NCBI RefSeq assembly: GCF_001039355.2
Contig: NW_019775504.1
Span: forward strand, 1-29,898
Direction of reading: 5' to 3'
Length of the DNA: 29,898 nucleotides
From: Lingula anatina
Taxonomy: Eukaryota; Brachiopoda; Lingulata; Lingulida; Lingulidae
Part shown: in pieces, positions 20,952 to 29,898 of the stretch
Position numbering within the stretch: the stretch's first letter is position 1
How the letters are laid out: every line of letters begins with the position of its first letter
The notes under the pieces: model-generated
What the model was told of the DNA's origin: nothing
The model's database searches: none
What the model saw: the letters and a program-made list of their open reading frames with translations, nothing else
Translations under genes and position numbers: made by a program

Positions 20952-23900
20952 CTAAAAAGAAATTAGGGACACAGATTACACTTGCAGGCAAATGAGAAAA
21001 TCATCTTCATGATTTGTTATTTGTACTGCCAACCTTCTTGATACTGCTTTTTATAATATGATTTAAGTAAAAAGATATTCAGATTCATTCAGTTTTTATT
21101 GATTTGCAAGTAAGCCCTGTATAGTGATGTGATTTTTGCAAATTTGAAACTGGAGAATTTCACATACACATACAGTACACACAAACATATTACGTTTTTT
21201 AAATTCAACTTCTTCCATATGCAACATGCACCATATGCTCTTGTTCTCCTTGGTGCGTTCAACTATGCAGTGAGTACAAAGGAACTTGCATCCACAACTG
21301 AGCTGACTGTTTGCTGAAATAGAAAATGCCCATGGCATTTATACAGTATTTTTATCATTATGTTTTATTCATAAATTCACACAAAAAGTATAACTTAATC
21401 TATATGACTCCTTTCATCTTTGTAGTTTAAAGCTACGATATGTGCTACAGTAATATAGTTTATATACCTGCTTGATGTACCAAACAGTAGAGGCATTTCT
21501 CAGACTGAATGGGTTTACCACCAGTCCCTGCATATACAGGTGCACCTTCAACACCTCCCTAGAAGACCAAATTTTGTCACTGAATAATTGCCACTTTAAT
21601 TCTGGTTTTACTTTATCTAAACTGGCAAATATGCAGACACCAAATAGACAAAAACAATGCAACAATTTACAAAATGTTCTGGAAAAATGACCTGATCATG
21701 CTTACTTTCTAAAGGAATCTGTCTTTTTACCAAACAGAGGTACTCAGTACATTTGAAGTAAATAAAAATATGATGACACATAAATTAATAAGAATGTACG
21801 TCTTCAGGCAAATACAATGCATGTGAAAATAACTTGTGATAATTTGATAACATTTACCAACTAGGTTTTAGACCAAGCAAAAAAATGGCTTTATGTATTT
21901 AAAAGGAATACACCAACTTACATAATTATTCTTACACATTAAACAATATATAGTTTACAAAATCTATACAATCTAAACTTCACTTGTCAATAGGAATTAC
22001 TTACCTTGTAAAGTTTCAACAATGCATCATACAGTTCTTCAATTTTGATTCTTTTCACAGGTTTTCCCTTTTTGCACATCTTAATTAGTTTGGCGAATTC
22101 TGTGCTTATTTCTCTGGGCCATCCCTGCAATACAGAGTATTATTTGTCATTATAAAAAAAATCAGGCCTGTCAACTCTCCAGATTTTATCAGGGGTTTCC
22201 ATATTTGGTACTGCATTCAGGCCACAAATCTTCTAATCATGCCATCAGTTGTTTAAGATCATAAAAAGAGTCTAAAAATAATAAAGTTTCTAGAGAGTTA
22301 CTGGTAGAGTTGGGGTGTTGTTTGCAAATGTCACATGACATTCCACTGTAGTTATTTCCAGTGTTGACAGATAATTAAGAAACATGCACTATCCAACATG
22401 GATATTAAAAAGGGAAAAAAAGCTCATTTAGTCTTATCCATTATATCTCATTATAATTGTGTCAGACCCTTCTTTAGGATAAAGATTAAACACTCACCTG
22501 CTCTATCCCCTTCTCTATCAAAATCTTTTCTTCATCATCAGAAGTATTCCAGGAGAGATGAAGAGAAACTGAGCTACCTTTCTCAGGGTCAGGATCAGAG
22601 GCAAGAACACCCGTCAACAATTCCTCAAGCACTTGAAAGAATTTTTTATACATAAAATATACTGAAAGTTATATTTCAGTTATTCTTTCCACTGAAAAGA
22701 CATAAATCTTCACTTACAAAGAAATATGTATTTACTTCTGATCAGTAAAATAACAAGGCAGCAAAGCTGTCAAATGTACAGACAAAAAACAGGAAATAAC
22801 TATGCACAAAATAGGCTACTGTCAATTCTGATGCAAAAGTACATTATGTTAAACTGCAAATTCAACATCAAATTTTAATTATGCTCAACAGGTAATACCA
22901 ATGTAAGTAAATTGTGTAACAAGTTCACACTGTGAAAATGTATAACTTCCAGAAAAAGAAGCCAATTAGACTGCTTTTCCAACTCAGGCTGCATTTTAGT
23001 CCTGTATGTATTTTTTGAAAGTTTGGCAATCATAAGTAACATGGTTTTCCCATAATGGTCATCATGGCAGCAGCACCCAAAATTGCGTTTTCTTCTATTC
23101 TGATGCCATATTACATAATGGTTAACAGCATAATGACCGTCAATTTTTAATAATAAAATATACGTATCATGGATTTTCAGAAAATGTGACTAGCATGGGT
23201 CTTCAAGCCCGAGGAACTTCAAAGTCACACCTTGAAAATGCCATTATGTGAAAAATTACATTTTCACAAAAAAAATGTTTANAAAAGGAAAGTGCACGGC
23301 GCTGGCATCGGCATCGCCATTGCCATCGGCGACGACAGACGCAGATGATGGCAATATGTACAGACACATCTGTGTCTGTACATAAAAATGTAGAAAAAAC
23401 TTATGAAAGTTTTTTTAGATAGAAAATGTTATACTCAACCCCTGATACCAAGATCAAAACAGTTCAGTTTTATTGGCATCCATTACCTATTCCAATACCG
23501 TAACAGTCAGTAGTGTTTGTTACAACCCCTTCATGAAGTTTTGGGTCTGTATAGCCAGCAGCAAAAGGAACAGCTGAAAATAGTTTTACATGCATTCATG
23601 TGAGTGTGCATAAAATACAAACATAAAAGTCATTTAGTCTAACAATGCTTTTATGTACAGAAACCTCATATGGGTGCCCAAAGAATGAACAACTATTACA
23701 CAAAGCAGCCTTCAACTAGAGGCATTTAGTCTTACTTTTGGTAACAGTGGCCCTTCCACTCTTCACATTATACATTTTTGCAAATCCCATATCTCCAAGC
23801 CTGATGTTCTCATGCTCATCCAGGAATATGTTTGAGGATTTGATGTCTCTATGAACTGCGCACTTGCTTCTGAAATACCAAACAAACACATGCAGCAACA

Positions 23901-24566
23901 TGAATATGAATATGTAGAAAATGATAATAATGGTACAAAGAAAAACATCACACAATATCAAACATGCTTGTATGTACCAATGTCTTTACCTTCAATCCCT
24001 TCTTTTAAAAAAAATTCCCTGAAAAATAATCTTTCAACCACTGCACTAATCCTAAATAGAAGACAATAGAAATATCTACAGAGTGAGGGTTGGGTATTTG
24101 TTTGAAGCAGAACTGTACAGATAAACTGCACCTGTGGTGCCCCTGATACTCCTTTTCACTTCTTTTTCAGATGCCCTATACCCGCCCCTTAACAAAAAAT
24201 TGACAATAAAACACAGGGAAATGTGGTCTCTTAAAAAAGTGAAAAAAAAGCTGTCATTGTTTCTTCATGGACATATATCTCAAGCTGATGGACAAAATGA
24301 AAAGATCCTTGTTACCATTTCTATGTTCCTACTTGACAACTTTGAAATTACTTGAACAGTACCTAATTTATCTCTGTATTATATGTACTTTTTAAGATTT
24401 TCTTTTTTGTGTAAATAATATAACCGATTTATTTCCTGTTTAATCATCAATCTGCTTAGTTGTTAATTAGCCTTATGTTCATTTGTCATGACTATATATA
24501 AATATATATGTTATAAATATATATATATATTATAAATATTCTTATTCCTTTTCTTTTTTCCGCTTT

Positions 24567-24597
<31 letters not shown>

Positions 24598-27500
24598 GCT
24601 CTCACGTGCATGCGCATGTAATTTGTAATTTTCTTGGTCTTCATGGGGAGCATATACTGCTTTTAGTGCTTTACTTTGATTAACTTTGCTTAAAAAACAG
24701 TGAAGTCTTTAGCAAGTGTTCAAGTCTATGAGTACCTTCAAGTCAGATAAGTCGATAAAACTTACTTGTCATCTGACTGAAGAAATTTCACTGCATCAGC
24801 CAACTGGACACTCATGCGTAGGCGAGTTTTCCAGTCCAAACTTTCACCACTTATCTTCGATTGTTCAAGTCGATCTTTTAAAGTTCCCCCTTTCATGTAT
24901 ACTGTCATCACTGCTTTGGAGTATTTACTGAAAAAAATACCTTGTTGGTTATAAAGCTTGACCAAATTTATCATAAAGAGAAGCAATTTAAAAAAATAAT
25001 ACATTACAATAATCTCATTCAATACTTCAGGTATATGTACACTTAGGCCAGTATTCAAATTATCAAAAGCAAGATGGAATTATAGATAAAAATTATCACA
25101 AAATTTAAAGGAACAACAGTCAGTCATTAAAAGGCCCACAGTAACCCCAGCAGGTTGCAGCTTAAACAACACATTGCCTGGAAAATAAGTGTCCAAAACA
25201 TAGAAAAAATCATTGAACAAACAGTAAATAAAACCCCAGTACTAATCTGAAGACCCACTTAGCCTGCATTTTAGCCATTAAATGGTGATAGCCAATATGT
25301 ACAGCCACTACTGTGTCTGCACATAAAATTGCCTTGATTTTATTTCATTTTGATTGACCTGAAGACTGGAAATTTCAGAACCAAACAAAACATGATCAAT
25401 ACATGAGTATTCCCTAATTCTTTATAAAATACAAAGAAACAGGTTGCTCAATCATTAATTGTGGGTGAAAGCATGCTAGAGAAGATTGCTTTATAAAAAT
25501 CTTTGTGTGTTCGTTTTCCAATTTCTAAATCCATAATGAAAAAATAATGTAAAAAGACATAACAAGAGAGCAATTTTTATATCTTTAAAATGATCCCACA
25601 CTGATAATGTGGATAAAAAAGTTTCTTCATATGATTACTTACCCTTCTAATTGCTCACAAATTCCAAGAGCAGTCAGAAGATAAACATACTTTGTCTTAG
25701 CCCAATCCTTCTCCTAGAACAACACCAGTGCACCAAAACAAATCAAAAAACATTTTTCATGTAATATAACAATGGCACATCTAGCAAAAATACTATCATA
25801 AATAATTACCCTTAATGAATTTGAATGGAAAATTTTATCAGCTTCTTTTTCTGTAACAGATGCTCACATTTACTTTTTAAAATATTTTAAAAAATGCACT
25901 TACCCTGTCAAATTCCAGTGTTCCTTGATTATCATTGTTATCAGCAAGTCTCTTAACTGCAACTTTCAACCCATGTATTTGCTCAAGGTTTAAAACACCT
26001 TGAGCAATGAAAAAAAAAAATTACAGAATTGCACTGAGGTGAGCACATATTATCCATATATTGATATTTAGTATCATAGCTCTAAAACACATCAAACTTT
26101 TTTCCTTACTTCATCACTTTGTATTCTGTTACAAACTTGTTTACCAGTATCACTGACAGTTAATTTTCAAGACCATTTGCTTCACATCTCTGAAATTATC
26201 TTTAACAATTTTTGTCAATAAATGTATAAAAATATAAAAAAAAGTTTAAGCGAAAATAATAATAAAATGTAATTTATCTGTATCATTATACTGGAAAAAA
26301 TGAATTACGATGACATAATGAAGGCATTTTCTCTCTTGACAAAAAATGTAACCTACCCCTATGCACTACACCAAACCCACATTTTTCTTCAGAGGCAATT
26401 ACTTCAGAAAAACAGTTAGTGACCAATTCCAAGTCCTTCTCACTGAATTCATAAGCATTGATAGCTTGGTTGAATTTTGGTTTTGGCTTTCTCTCAATGT
26501 CTGGTGCAGAAACTGAAGACATTTGCCTGTTTCCTGCCTTTTCTTTCTCTAATACACCTGTTATTTGGGAGATGAAGTCTGTTCCACTACTATCCGTTGT
26601 TTCCATTTCCATCTGGCCAGAGAAGCTGGTTGACTTCAAGTCTGACGGTAATCTTTTTAGATCTTGCATATGATAAAAATAAAGAAAATACTTGAGATTA
26701 AAAAGAATCCAACTCAAAAACAGAGAGATGAATGGATGCCCAATCTTAGTGAAAATAAATGAGACAAAGGAATGACGCTACACAATCCTTATTTTCATCA
26801 TAGTTAGAATGTGCACTCAAACACCTGAAAACTTTAGAACATCATAACACTTCTTTCACATCTCAAAATGTATCTTAAATTACACTTCTTTCACATCTCA
26901 AAATGTATCTTAAATTACACTTCTTTCACGTCCCAAAATGTATCTTTAATAAAAATGCATAATGAAAATGTTAACCGGTTTCATTTGCCTGTCCAATGCA
27001 CCCAGTTTCCATTTCCTCTCTTGAATCCCGCTGTGGAAACTTCGCAGCAGGAGATCCAACCAGCCCACCTGGCTCTCTTTTAACTGCACCTGGGGGAGGT
27101 GCCGACTGCATGGGATCTTTGGCCAGTTCTTGCTGGTTGATGGTATCATGACGTGAATCTCCAGATCCATAATGATGAACATTTATTGTGGTGGCATTAT
27201 AATGATGCTCTACCTTTGGATAAGAAGCAGTCATTGGGAATGTAGAAGGTGTTTCCTTTTTAACACCTGGAATGCTCACTGGAATCTGTGGAGCAGAGTT
27301 CTTTGACGTCTCTATAAATATAAAACTTCAATCACCTTACAAATAACACTTTAAGTATGTCAAGACATTTCAATCCATCAAATGCTATGTTCATGACCTA
27401 TATATGTTTGCAACTAAGAGACATCTAAGAATAATGATATCAGCTGACAGGATACACATGTACACCTTCCACGTCAAAAATATTATACCCATACAAGTTT

Positions 27501-27665
27501 TAGAATTGCAACGTTAATAAATATACAGTACATACCAAGCAAGTTAGCCAAATAGTCGTGGCTTGTTTCTCTTAATGCTGTTATGAACTTGTCCAAAAAA
27601 TCTGGACCTATGGTTTGAATGAATTCCAGTACTTTCTCAGCTTTGTCAAACCTGGTTTTCTCTGC
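19896..27665 (-). CDS. CARD - IRAK/Pelle-like kinase - RING-like finger - trypsin-like peptidase fusion protein (5' end missing)
   Basis: Fourteen exons in transcript order: 27536-27665, 26976-27311, 26357-26662, 25904-25998, 25643-25713, 24766-24927, 23736-23869, 23487-23573, 22498-22631, 22005-22124, 21468-21558, 21194-21313, 20727-20951, 19896-20461 (TAG). All joins keep phase, giving 858 residues from the first visible one (used for numbering). Domains: CARD second half 1-43, linker 44-225, TKL-family kinase 226-525, RING-like finger 547-587, clan PA peptidase about 610-858. No signal peptide or membrane segment is seen, so it is probably cytosolic. The kinase resembles IRAK4/Pelle, and CARDs recruit innate-immune adaptors, suggesting immune signalling (inference). 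The donor at 26970-26975 (GTTAAC) and the acceptor GCAAG at 26663-26664 are weak but give the only in-frame joins. The start codon probably lies beyond 29898. A split into two genes cannot be excluded without RNA data. Confidence 0.82.
21194..21558 (-). other. RING-like zinc finger between kinase and peptidase (two exons)
   Basis: Exons 21468-21558 and 21194-21313 join through a split Ala codon to give CLYC, then SCGCKFLCTHC, then WCMLH. Candidate ligands are Cys547, 550, 562, 564, 568, 571, 584 and His587. Spacing C-x2-C-x11-C-x1-C-x3-C-x2-C-x12-C-x2-H resembles a RING (C3HC4) with Cys at the fourth position and His at the eighth. RING fingers usually recruit E2 enzymes for ubiquitin transfer. 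A B-box-like or other zinc knuckle is possible. The cysteines line up only when the two exons are spliced, supporting the model. Confidence 0.6.
22740..23400. mobile_element. Module-type repeat element R1 (pearl- or Helitron-like) in an intron of the CARD-kinase gene
   Basis: It starts with AAGGCAGCAAAGCTGTC (about 22757), contains two copies of the core GCACAAAATAGG...TTCTGATGC...TACATAATG (from 22804 and 23073), then CTTCAAGCCC (23201), a GC-rich CATCGGC-type stretch (about 23297-23350), and ends at a perfect hairpin (23356-23383). Related pieces recur at 25245-25330, 28256-28690 and 29341-29898. It has no coding capacity. One undetermined base (N) lies at 23282. Modular internal repeats plus a terminal palindrome recall bivalve pearl elements, but the assignment is inference. 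Confidence 0.65.
23356..23383. repeat. Perfect 13-bp inverted repeat (hairpin) at the end of R1
   Basis: Arms ATGTACAGACACA and TGTGTCTGTACAT are separated by two bases. A degraded version occurs at about 25295-25322, next to the same flanking word (GCCAATATGTACAG), so the hairpin is a conserved terminal feature of the repeat family. Confidence 0.9.
24498..24598. repeat. AT-rich run and (TG)n microsatellite
   Basis: Alternating TA stretches (about 24498-24540) are followed by a TG repeat of about 16 units (24567-24598), interrupted once by CG. They lie in the intron between the hinge exon and the HRD exon of the kinase gene. Likely length-polymorphic. Confidence 0.85.
25245..25330. repeat. 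Fragment of the R1 repeat family (terminal part)
   Basis: Contains AGCCTGCATTTTAG, also found in R1 as GGCTGCATTTTAG, then GCCAATATGTACAGCCAC...GTGTCTGCACATAAA, a mutated form of the R1 end hairpin. Intronic and non-coding. Confidence 0.55.
26847..26950. repeat. Three tandem 35-bp repeats in an intron
   Basis: Copies start at 26847, 26882 and 26917, each beginning ACACTTCTTTCAC and containing CAAAATGTATCTT. The third copy has a few substitutions. They lie between the linker exon (26976-27311) and the exon at 26357-26662, ending 20 bp past the weak donor at 26970. Confidence 0.9.
26976..27311 (-). other. Linker exon of the CARD-kinase protein
   Basis: Encodes residues 44-155, between the CARD and the kinase. 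It is low in hydrophobic residues, rich in Pro, Ser, His and Lys/Glu (for example VEHHYNATTINVHHYGSG and SAPPPGAVKREPGG), with no known domain. It is probably a flexible connector comparable in position to the ProST region of IRAKs. Confidence 0.7.
27536..27665 (-). other. CARD, C-terminal half (helices 4-6)
   Basis: The exon encodes AEKTRFDKAEKVLEFI, then a turn IGPDFLDKF and the ending ALRETSHDYLANLL. This matches the CARD pattern KTR..KA..LL..L...GP.AF..F..ALRET.Q..LA..L. It begins in phase 0 after CTCTAG. Helices 1-3 must come from an upstream exon not found between 27666 and the right edge. CARDs mediate homotypic recruitment in innate-immune and apoptotic complexes; IRAKs normally carry a death domain at this position instead. 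Confidence 0.8.
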
Positions 27666-28255
27666 CTAGAGGTACATCATCACAAAGAATCATAAATTTA
27701 ATGGTATACATAAGCATCATGTGCATAATATTTGGTACAACGTATTGGTACAAGGAATTACAACAAAAGAAATGTCTTAAAAAGAGATAGTGATCAAATA
27801 ATTCCACTGAGCATTTGTAAGCTTTGGTCTTTTTGAAAATTATATGTGTATACTTAATTTGATACAAGGTTTTCTTGCCTTTGTCAAACAAAAAGTACCC
27901 TCTACCAAGGGCCAATACATTGATTGCTCATTAAATATTCACAGATATTTCCCTTGCTATTTCTGTGCACGTCTCCGAACTCTGACCCAACTGTGATGAA
28001 TTCCAACCAATAATTTCCAAGTTGGTTCTTATAATAAAAGACCCTCGAGAAGACAAATTGCGCAACATATGTGATGTCGAACAGTGTGAAACATAAAGCC
28101 GGCTAGTCATTTTTAGCTGTCAGTCTATGAAGCTAGTTATTTAAAAGAAAGATGACAAATAATAAAAGCACAATTTTTCACTTTCAATCTTTGTATTAGG
28201 TTTTCATATGACCCAAATTTTTACAAACATTATCTGCTCAAAATGCCAAATGAAA

Positions 28256-28690
28256 ACAAGGCAGCAAAGCTGTCATATGTACAGACAAAAAACAGAAAAT
28301 AAAGATGCAAAATAGGTCATTTTGTCAATTTTGATGCAATAATAAATAATGCTTATATATAGCTCTGTTAGTCATCACTGAATTTTAATCATGCACAACA
28401 GGTAACATGGTCAATAACAGGAGCGGACCCAGAGATATTTTCTGACAGTATTCCAAAGTATCTATGTTGATCCATCCTCCATTTTGATGGTCTTCCAACA
28501 GAAAAAAAAATAGATATCGGTCAATATAAACTTAAAAACCTGACTGTCTTCCGGAAGACCCAGAAGATGGTCTCAATCCATCCCTTCGATAAGATTACAG
28601 TTTCAGGACCATGAGAGTTCAAATTCACATGATGAAAGTCCCAATATTTGAAAATGATGACAGTGCATAAAATAATATTACATAATGTTT
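28256..28690. mobile_element. R1-family repeat element R2, interrupted by a MITE
   Basis: It starts with AAGGCAGCAAAGCTGTCATATGTACAGAC, nearly identical to the start of R1, followed by the core GATGCAAAATAGG...GTCAATTTTGATGC (from 28305) and ATGCACAACAGGTAACA. The family A MITE (28418-28588) then interrupts it, and the repeat resumes with TTTCAGGACCATGAGAGTTC and a shortened core GTGCATAAAATAATATTACATAATG (about 28644-28670). Confidence 0.65.
28418..28588 (-). mobile_element. MITE family A, copy 2, nested in R2
   Basis: Reverse-oriented copy of the 16878-17044 element, alignable along its whole length, including the conserved palindrome GTCTTCCGGAAGAC (28546-28559). Its ends are more decayed (CAGGAGCGGAC / ATCCATCCCTTCG). 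An ATAA word flanks both sides. It splits an R1-family repeat unit, so it inserted after that repeat. Confidence 0.85.
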
Positions 28691-28843
28691 AAAGACATAA
28701 AAACCAATATACAACTGCTTATGTGGAAATACAGAAAATGTGCAGAGCCACAGGCGGATGGGAGTTAAAAGTCACAAATGCCAGTGTTTGAGAAAAAATT
28801 AAAAAGGAAAACATAAAACTAGAAAAGCACTCTGAGAGTGCAG

Positions 28844-29044
28844 ACCTCTGCCAAGGCAGCAATTTTTTATTATTATTGATTATTGATAGATTATTGATCC
28901 GAACCACCACCAAAAACTAATCATTGTCCTACTTGACCCACTTCTGACAGTTCCTGAAAATTTCTTCAAAATCGGTACATAACTTTTTCAGTAATGTTGA
29001 TGACAGACAAACAGGGGTGAAAACATAACCTCCTTGGCAGAGGT
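28844..29044 (-). mobile_element. Short inverted-repeat element, copy 2 (family C)
   Basis: Perfect 13-bp inverted ends ACCTCTGCCAAGG (28844-28856) and CCTTGGCAGAGGT (29032-29044), with the family extending a little outside (GCACTCTGAGAGTGC just left). Non-coding, about 200 bp, in opposite orientation to the diverged copy at 5372-5556. I recognise this kind of sequence as a repeat widespread in marine invertebrate genomes, but cannot name the family. Confidence 0.75.
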
Positions 29045-29340
29045 AAATATAATTCCAATGAAGCTGCTATTCAAACTTTTAATCTTTGAGTTTGATATAT
29101 ATATATATATATATTAAAAACTTATTTGCAATATTAAACAAAATTCACCTGCATAATTATCACTGCTTCCTTATTATTAATCTAGCAGAGAGCTTAACCT
29201 TTGGGAGTTTACAGGGAAATATCAACAAGTTTGCTTTATGTAATCTCATTTAATGGCCTATTAATTAGGCAAATGACTTTATAACTCTGAACTTAGCCTA
29301 GTGATACCCAAGGGAAATTTACAGACTGACCCATTCAAAG

Positions 29341-29898
29341 GTCTTCAGGCCCATAAGTCACACCTTAAGAAAAGCGCAAAACAATAATGCACAAAATAGG
29401 AGACTACCAATTCTGATAGAATAATACATTATGTTTAACTGCATGGTCAACATCAAATCTTAATTATGCACAACAGGTAACACTGACGAAAGTAAAAGCA
29501 TAAGGCTTCAGGCCCATCAGAGTTCAAGTGTATACTTAGAAAGTGCCAGAATGAGAAAAATGAAAATTTCACAAAAAATGCATAAATTTAATAAAAATGA
29601 TAATCTAATAGAGCTGGTTTTCTAATATGAGCTGTATGTCAATCCTAAGAATCATTCTTGTAAGACTACATGTAGTTGAAAAAATAGAAAGTAACAGTTT
29701 TCTTTCCATAAAGTTAATGGTGGCAGTGCATAAAGTAGGTTTTTGTCAATTTTGATGCACCATTACATAATGATTAACTGTATACATACCACCAATTTTT
29801 AAATATCTACTATTAAAAACATGGACATTAAGAAAATTTGATTACCACTGGGCTTCATGCCCAAGGGAGCTCTAAGTCCCACATTGAAAATTCCAGTA
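29341..29898. repeat. R1-family repeat units R3, running off the right edge
   Basis: Words repeat in order: CTTCAGGCCCAT (29343), GCACAAAATAGG (29389), CTTCAGGCCCAT (29506), GCATAAAGTAGG (29729), CTTCATGCCCAAG (29853). The first interval is 163 bp and the second 347 bp, so the units are uneven, with at least one internal deletion. Tandem arrangement, non-coding, incomplete at the window edge. Confidence 0.65.

Larger units (their letters stand above)
22005..26440 (-). other. IRAK/Pelle-like kinase domain (nine exons)
   Basis: Residues 226-525. The lead-in YEFSEKDLELVTNCFSE is typical of IRAK/Pelle and plant receptor-like kinases. Catalytic residues: Lys273 (VAVKRL), helix C Glu290 (EFDRE), hinge MTVYMKGGTL, HRDIKSSN with Asp375/Lys377/Asn380, Asp393 in DMG (usual DFG), AAGYTDPKL in place of the APE region, and DCYGIGIVLEELLTG. 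The nucleotide loop reads EKCGFGVVHRG, so the first two glycines of GxGxxG are lost. All acid/base and metal-binding residues remain, so activity is plausible. The final helix ends exactly at the phase-0 exon boundary at 22005. Confidence 0.9.
27666..29898. other. Upstream intron or flank of the CARD-kinase gene, repeat-rich
   Basis: I find no exon resembling the first half of a CARD on the minus strand. The region carries a locally GC-richer patch (27940-28130) with a 59-codon minus-strand ORF of no recognisable type, R1-family repeats, a nested family A MITE, a family C element and an AT run at 29095-29114. It is best read as a large first intron, with the promoter outside the window. Confidence 0.55.

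Noticed and set aside
21414-21665. 83-codon minus-strand ORF containing LDKVKPELKW across the RING exon
   Set aside because: It is in a different frame from the RING exon. The frame starting at 21558 joins both neighbours in phase and lines up the zinc ligands, so this ORF is a shadow.
22160-22330. Possible degraded transposon (CAGGCCTGTCAACTCTCC ... GAGAGTTACTGGTAGAGTTGGGG)
   Set aside because: It resembles common hAT-type repeat remnants, but I could not define matching ends or a target duplication, so no element is called.
23285-23350. GC-rich CATCGGC-type stretch considered as a coding or CpG-island signal
   Set aside because: It is short, lies inside the R1 repeat element in an intron and beside the terminal hairpin, so it is part of the element.
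27930-28110. 59-codon minus-strand ORF (MTSRLYVSHC...) in a GC-richer patch, considered as the missing first half of the CARD
   Set aside because: It has no CARD-like helix pattern, and it ends at a stop with no donor that would lead in phase into 27665.
1-29898. CRISPR arrays, bacterial operons, tRNA or rRNA genes, endogenous viral genes
   Set aside because: No spaced identical repeats of CRISPR type, no ribosome-binding-site-led ORFs, no cloverleaf or rRNA-like sequence, and no reverse transcriptase, integrase or capsid motif was seen.

Overview
This window is animal nuclear DNA: AT-rich, intron-dense, with GT-AG introns and many short non-autonomous transposable elements. The gene repertoire (a phosphorylase kinase gamma subunit, HPS4, and a CARD/IRAK-like kinase gene) together with module-type repeats suggests a lophotrochozoan invertebrate, most likely a marine bivalve or other mollusc. 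That taxonomic call is inference. All exon models below were assembled by hand from splice sites and reading frames; every junction reported keeps phase.

Layout. (1) 288-5798, minus strand: the 5' part of a PHKG gene, seven coding exons covering the N-terminus and most of the kinase domain; the 3' exons lie left of the window. (2) 5799-10380: gene-poor DNA, probably the 5' leader/first intron of PHKG, with one 166-bp terminal-inverted-repeat element. (3) 10386-10684: a likely bidirectional promoter between PHKG and HPS4. (4) 11153-17822, plus strand: a complete HPS4 gene, 13 coding exons and about 1100 residues, with a 2.2-kb central exon carrying an 87-bp coding repeat. (5) 17823-19895: convergent 3' region. 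(6) 19896-27665, minus strand: 14 exons of a gene whose product reads, in order, second half of a CARD, low-complexity linker, IRAK/Pelle-like kinase domain, RING-like zinc finger, and trypsin-like serine peptidase with an intact His-Asp-Ser triad. Its first exon(s), with the start codon and first half of the CARD, are not visible and probably lie to the right. (7) 27666-29898: repeat-rich DNA.

The CARD-kinase-RING-peptidase protein is the main discovery candidate. It puts a recruitment module, a Toll/IL-1-type kinase, a possible ubiquitin ligase and a protease in one chain, suggesting a self-contained innate-immune signalling effector. I know of no described family with this order, but I could not run a search.

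The other two genes have known roles. PHKG is the catalytic subunit of phosphorylase kinase (glycogen breakdown). HPS4 is a BLOC-3 subunit (Rab32/38 activation, lysosome-related organelles). No functional link among the three genes is evident. Transposable elements have affected gene structure: one sits 21 bp from an HPS4 splice acceptor and may supply part of the branch point, and another is nested inside an older repeat upstream of the CARD-kinase exons.
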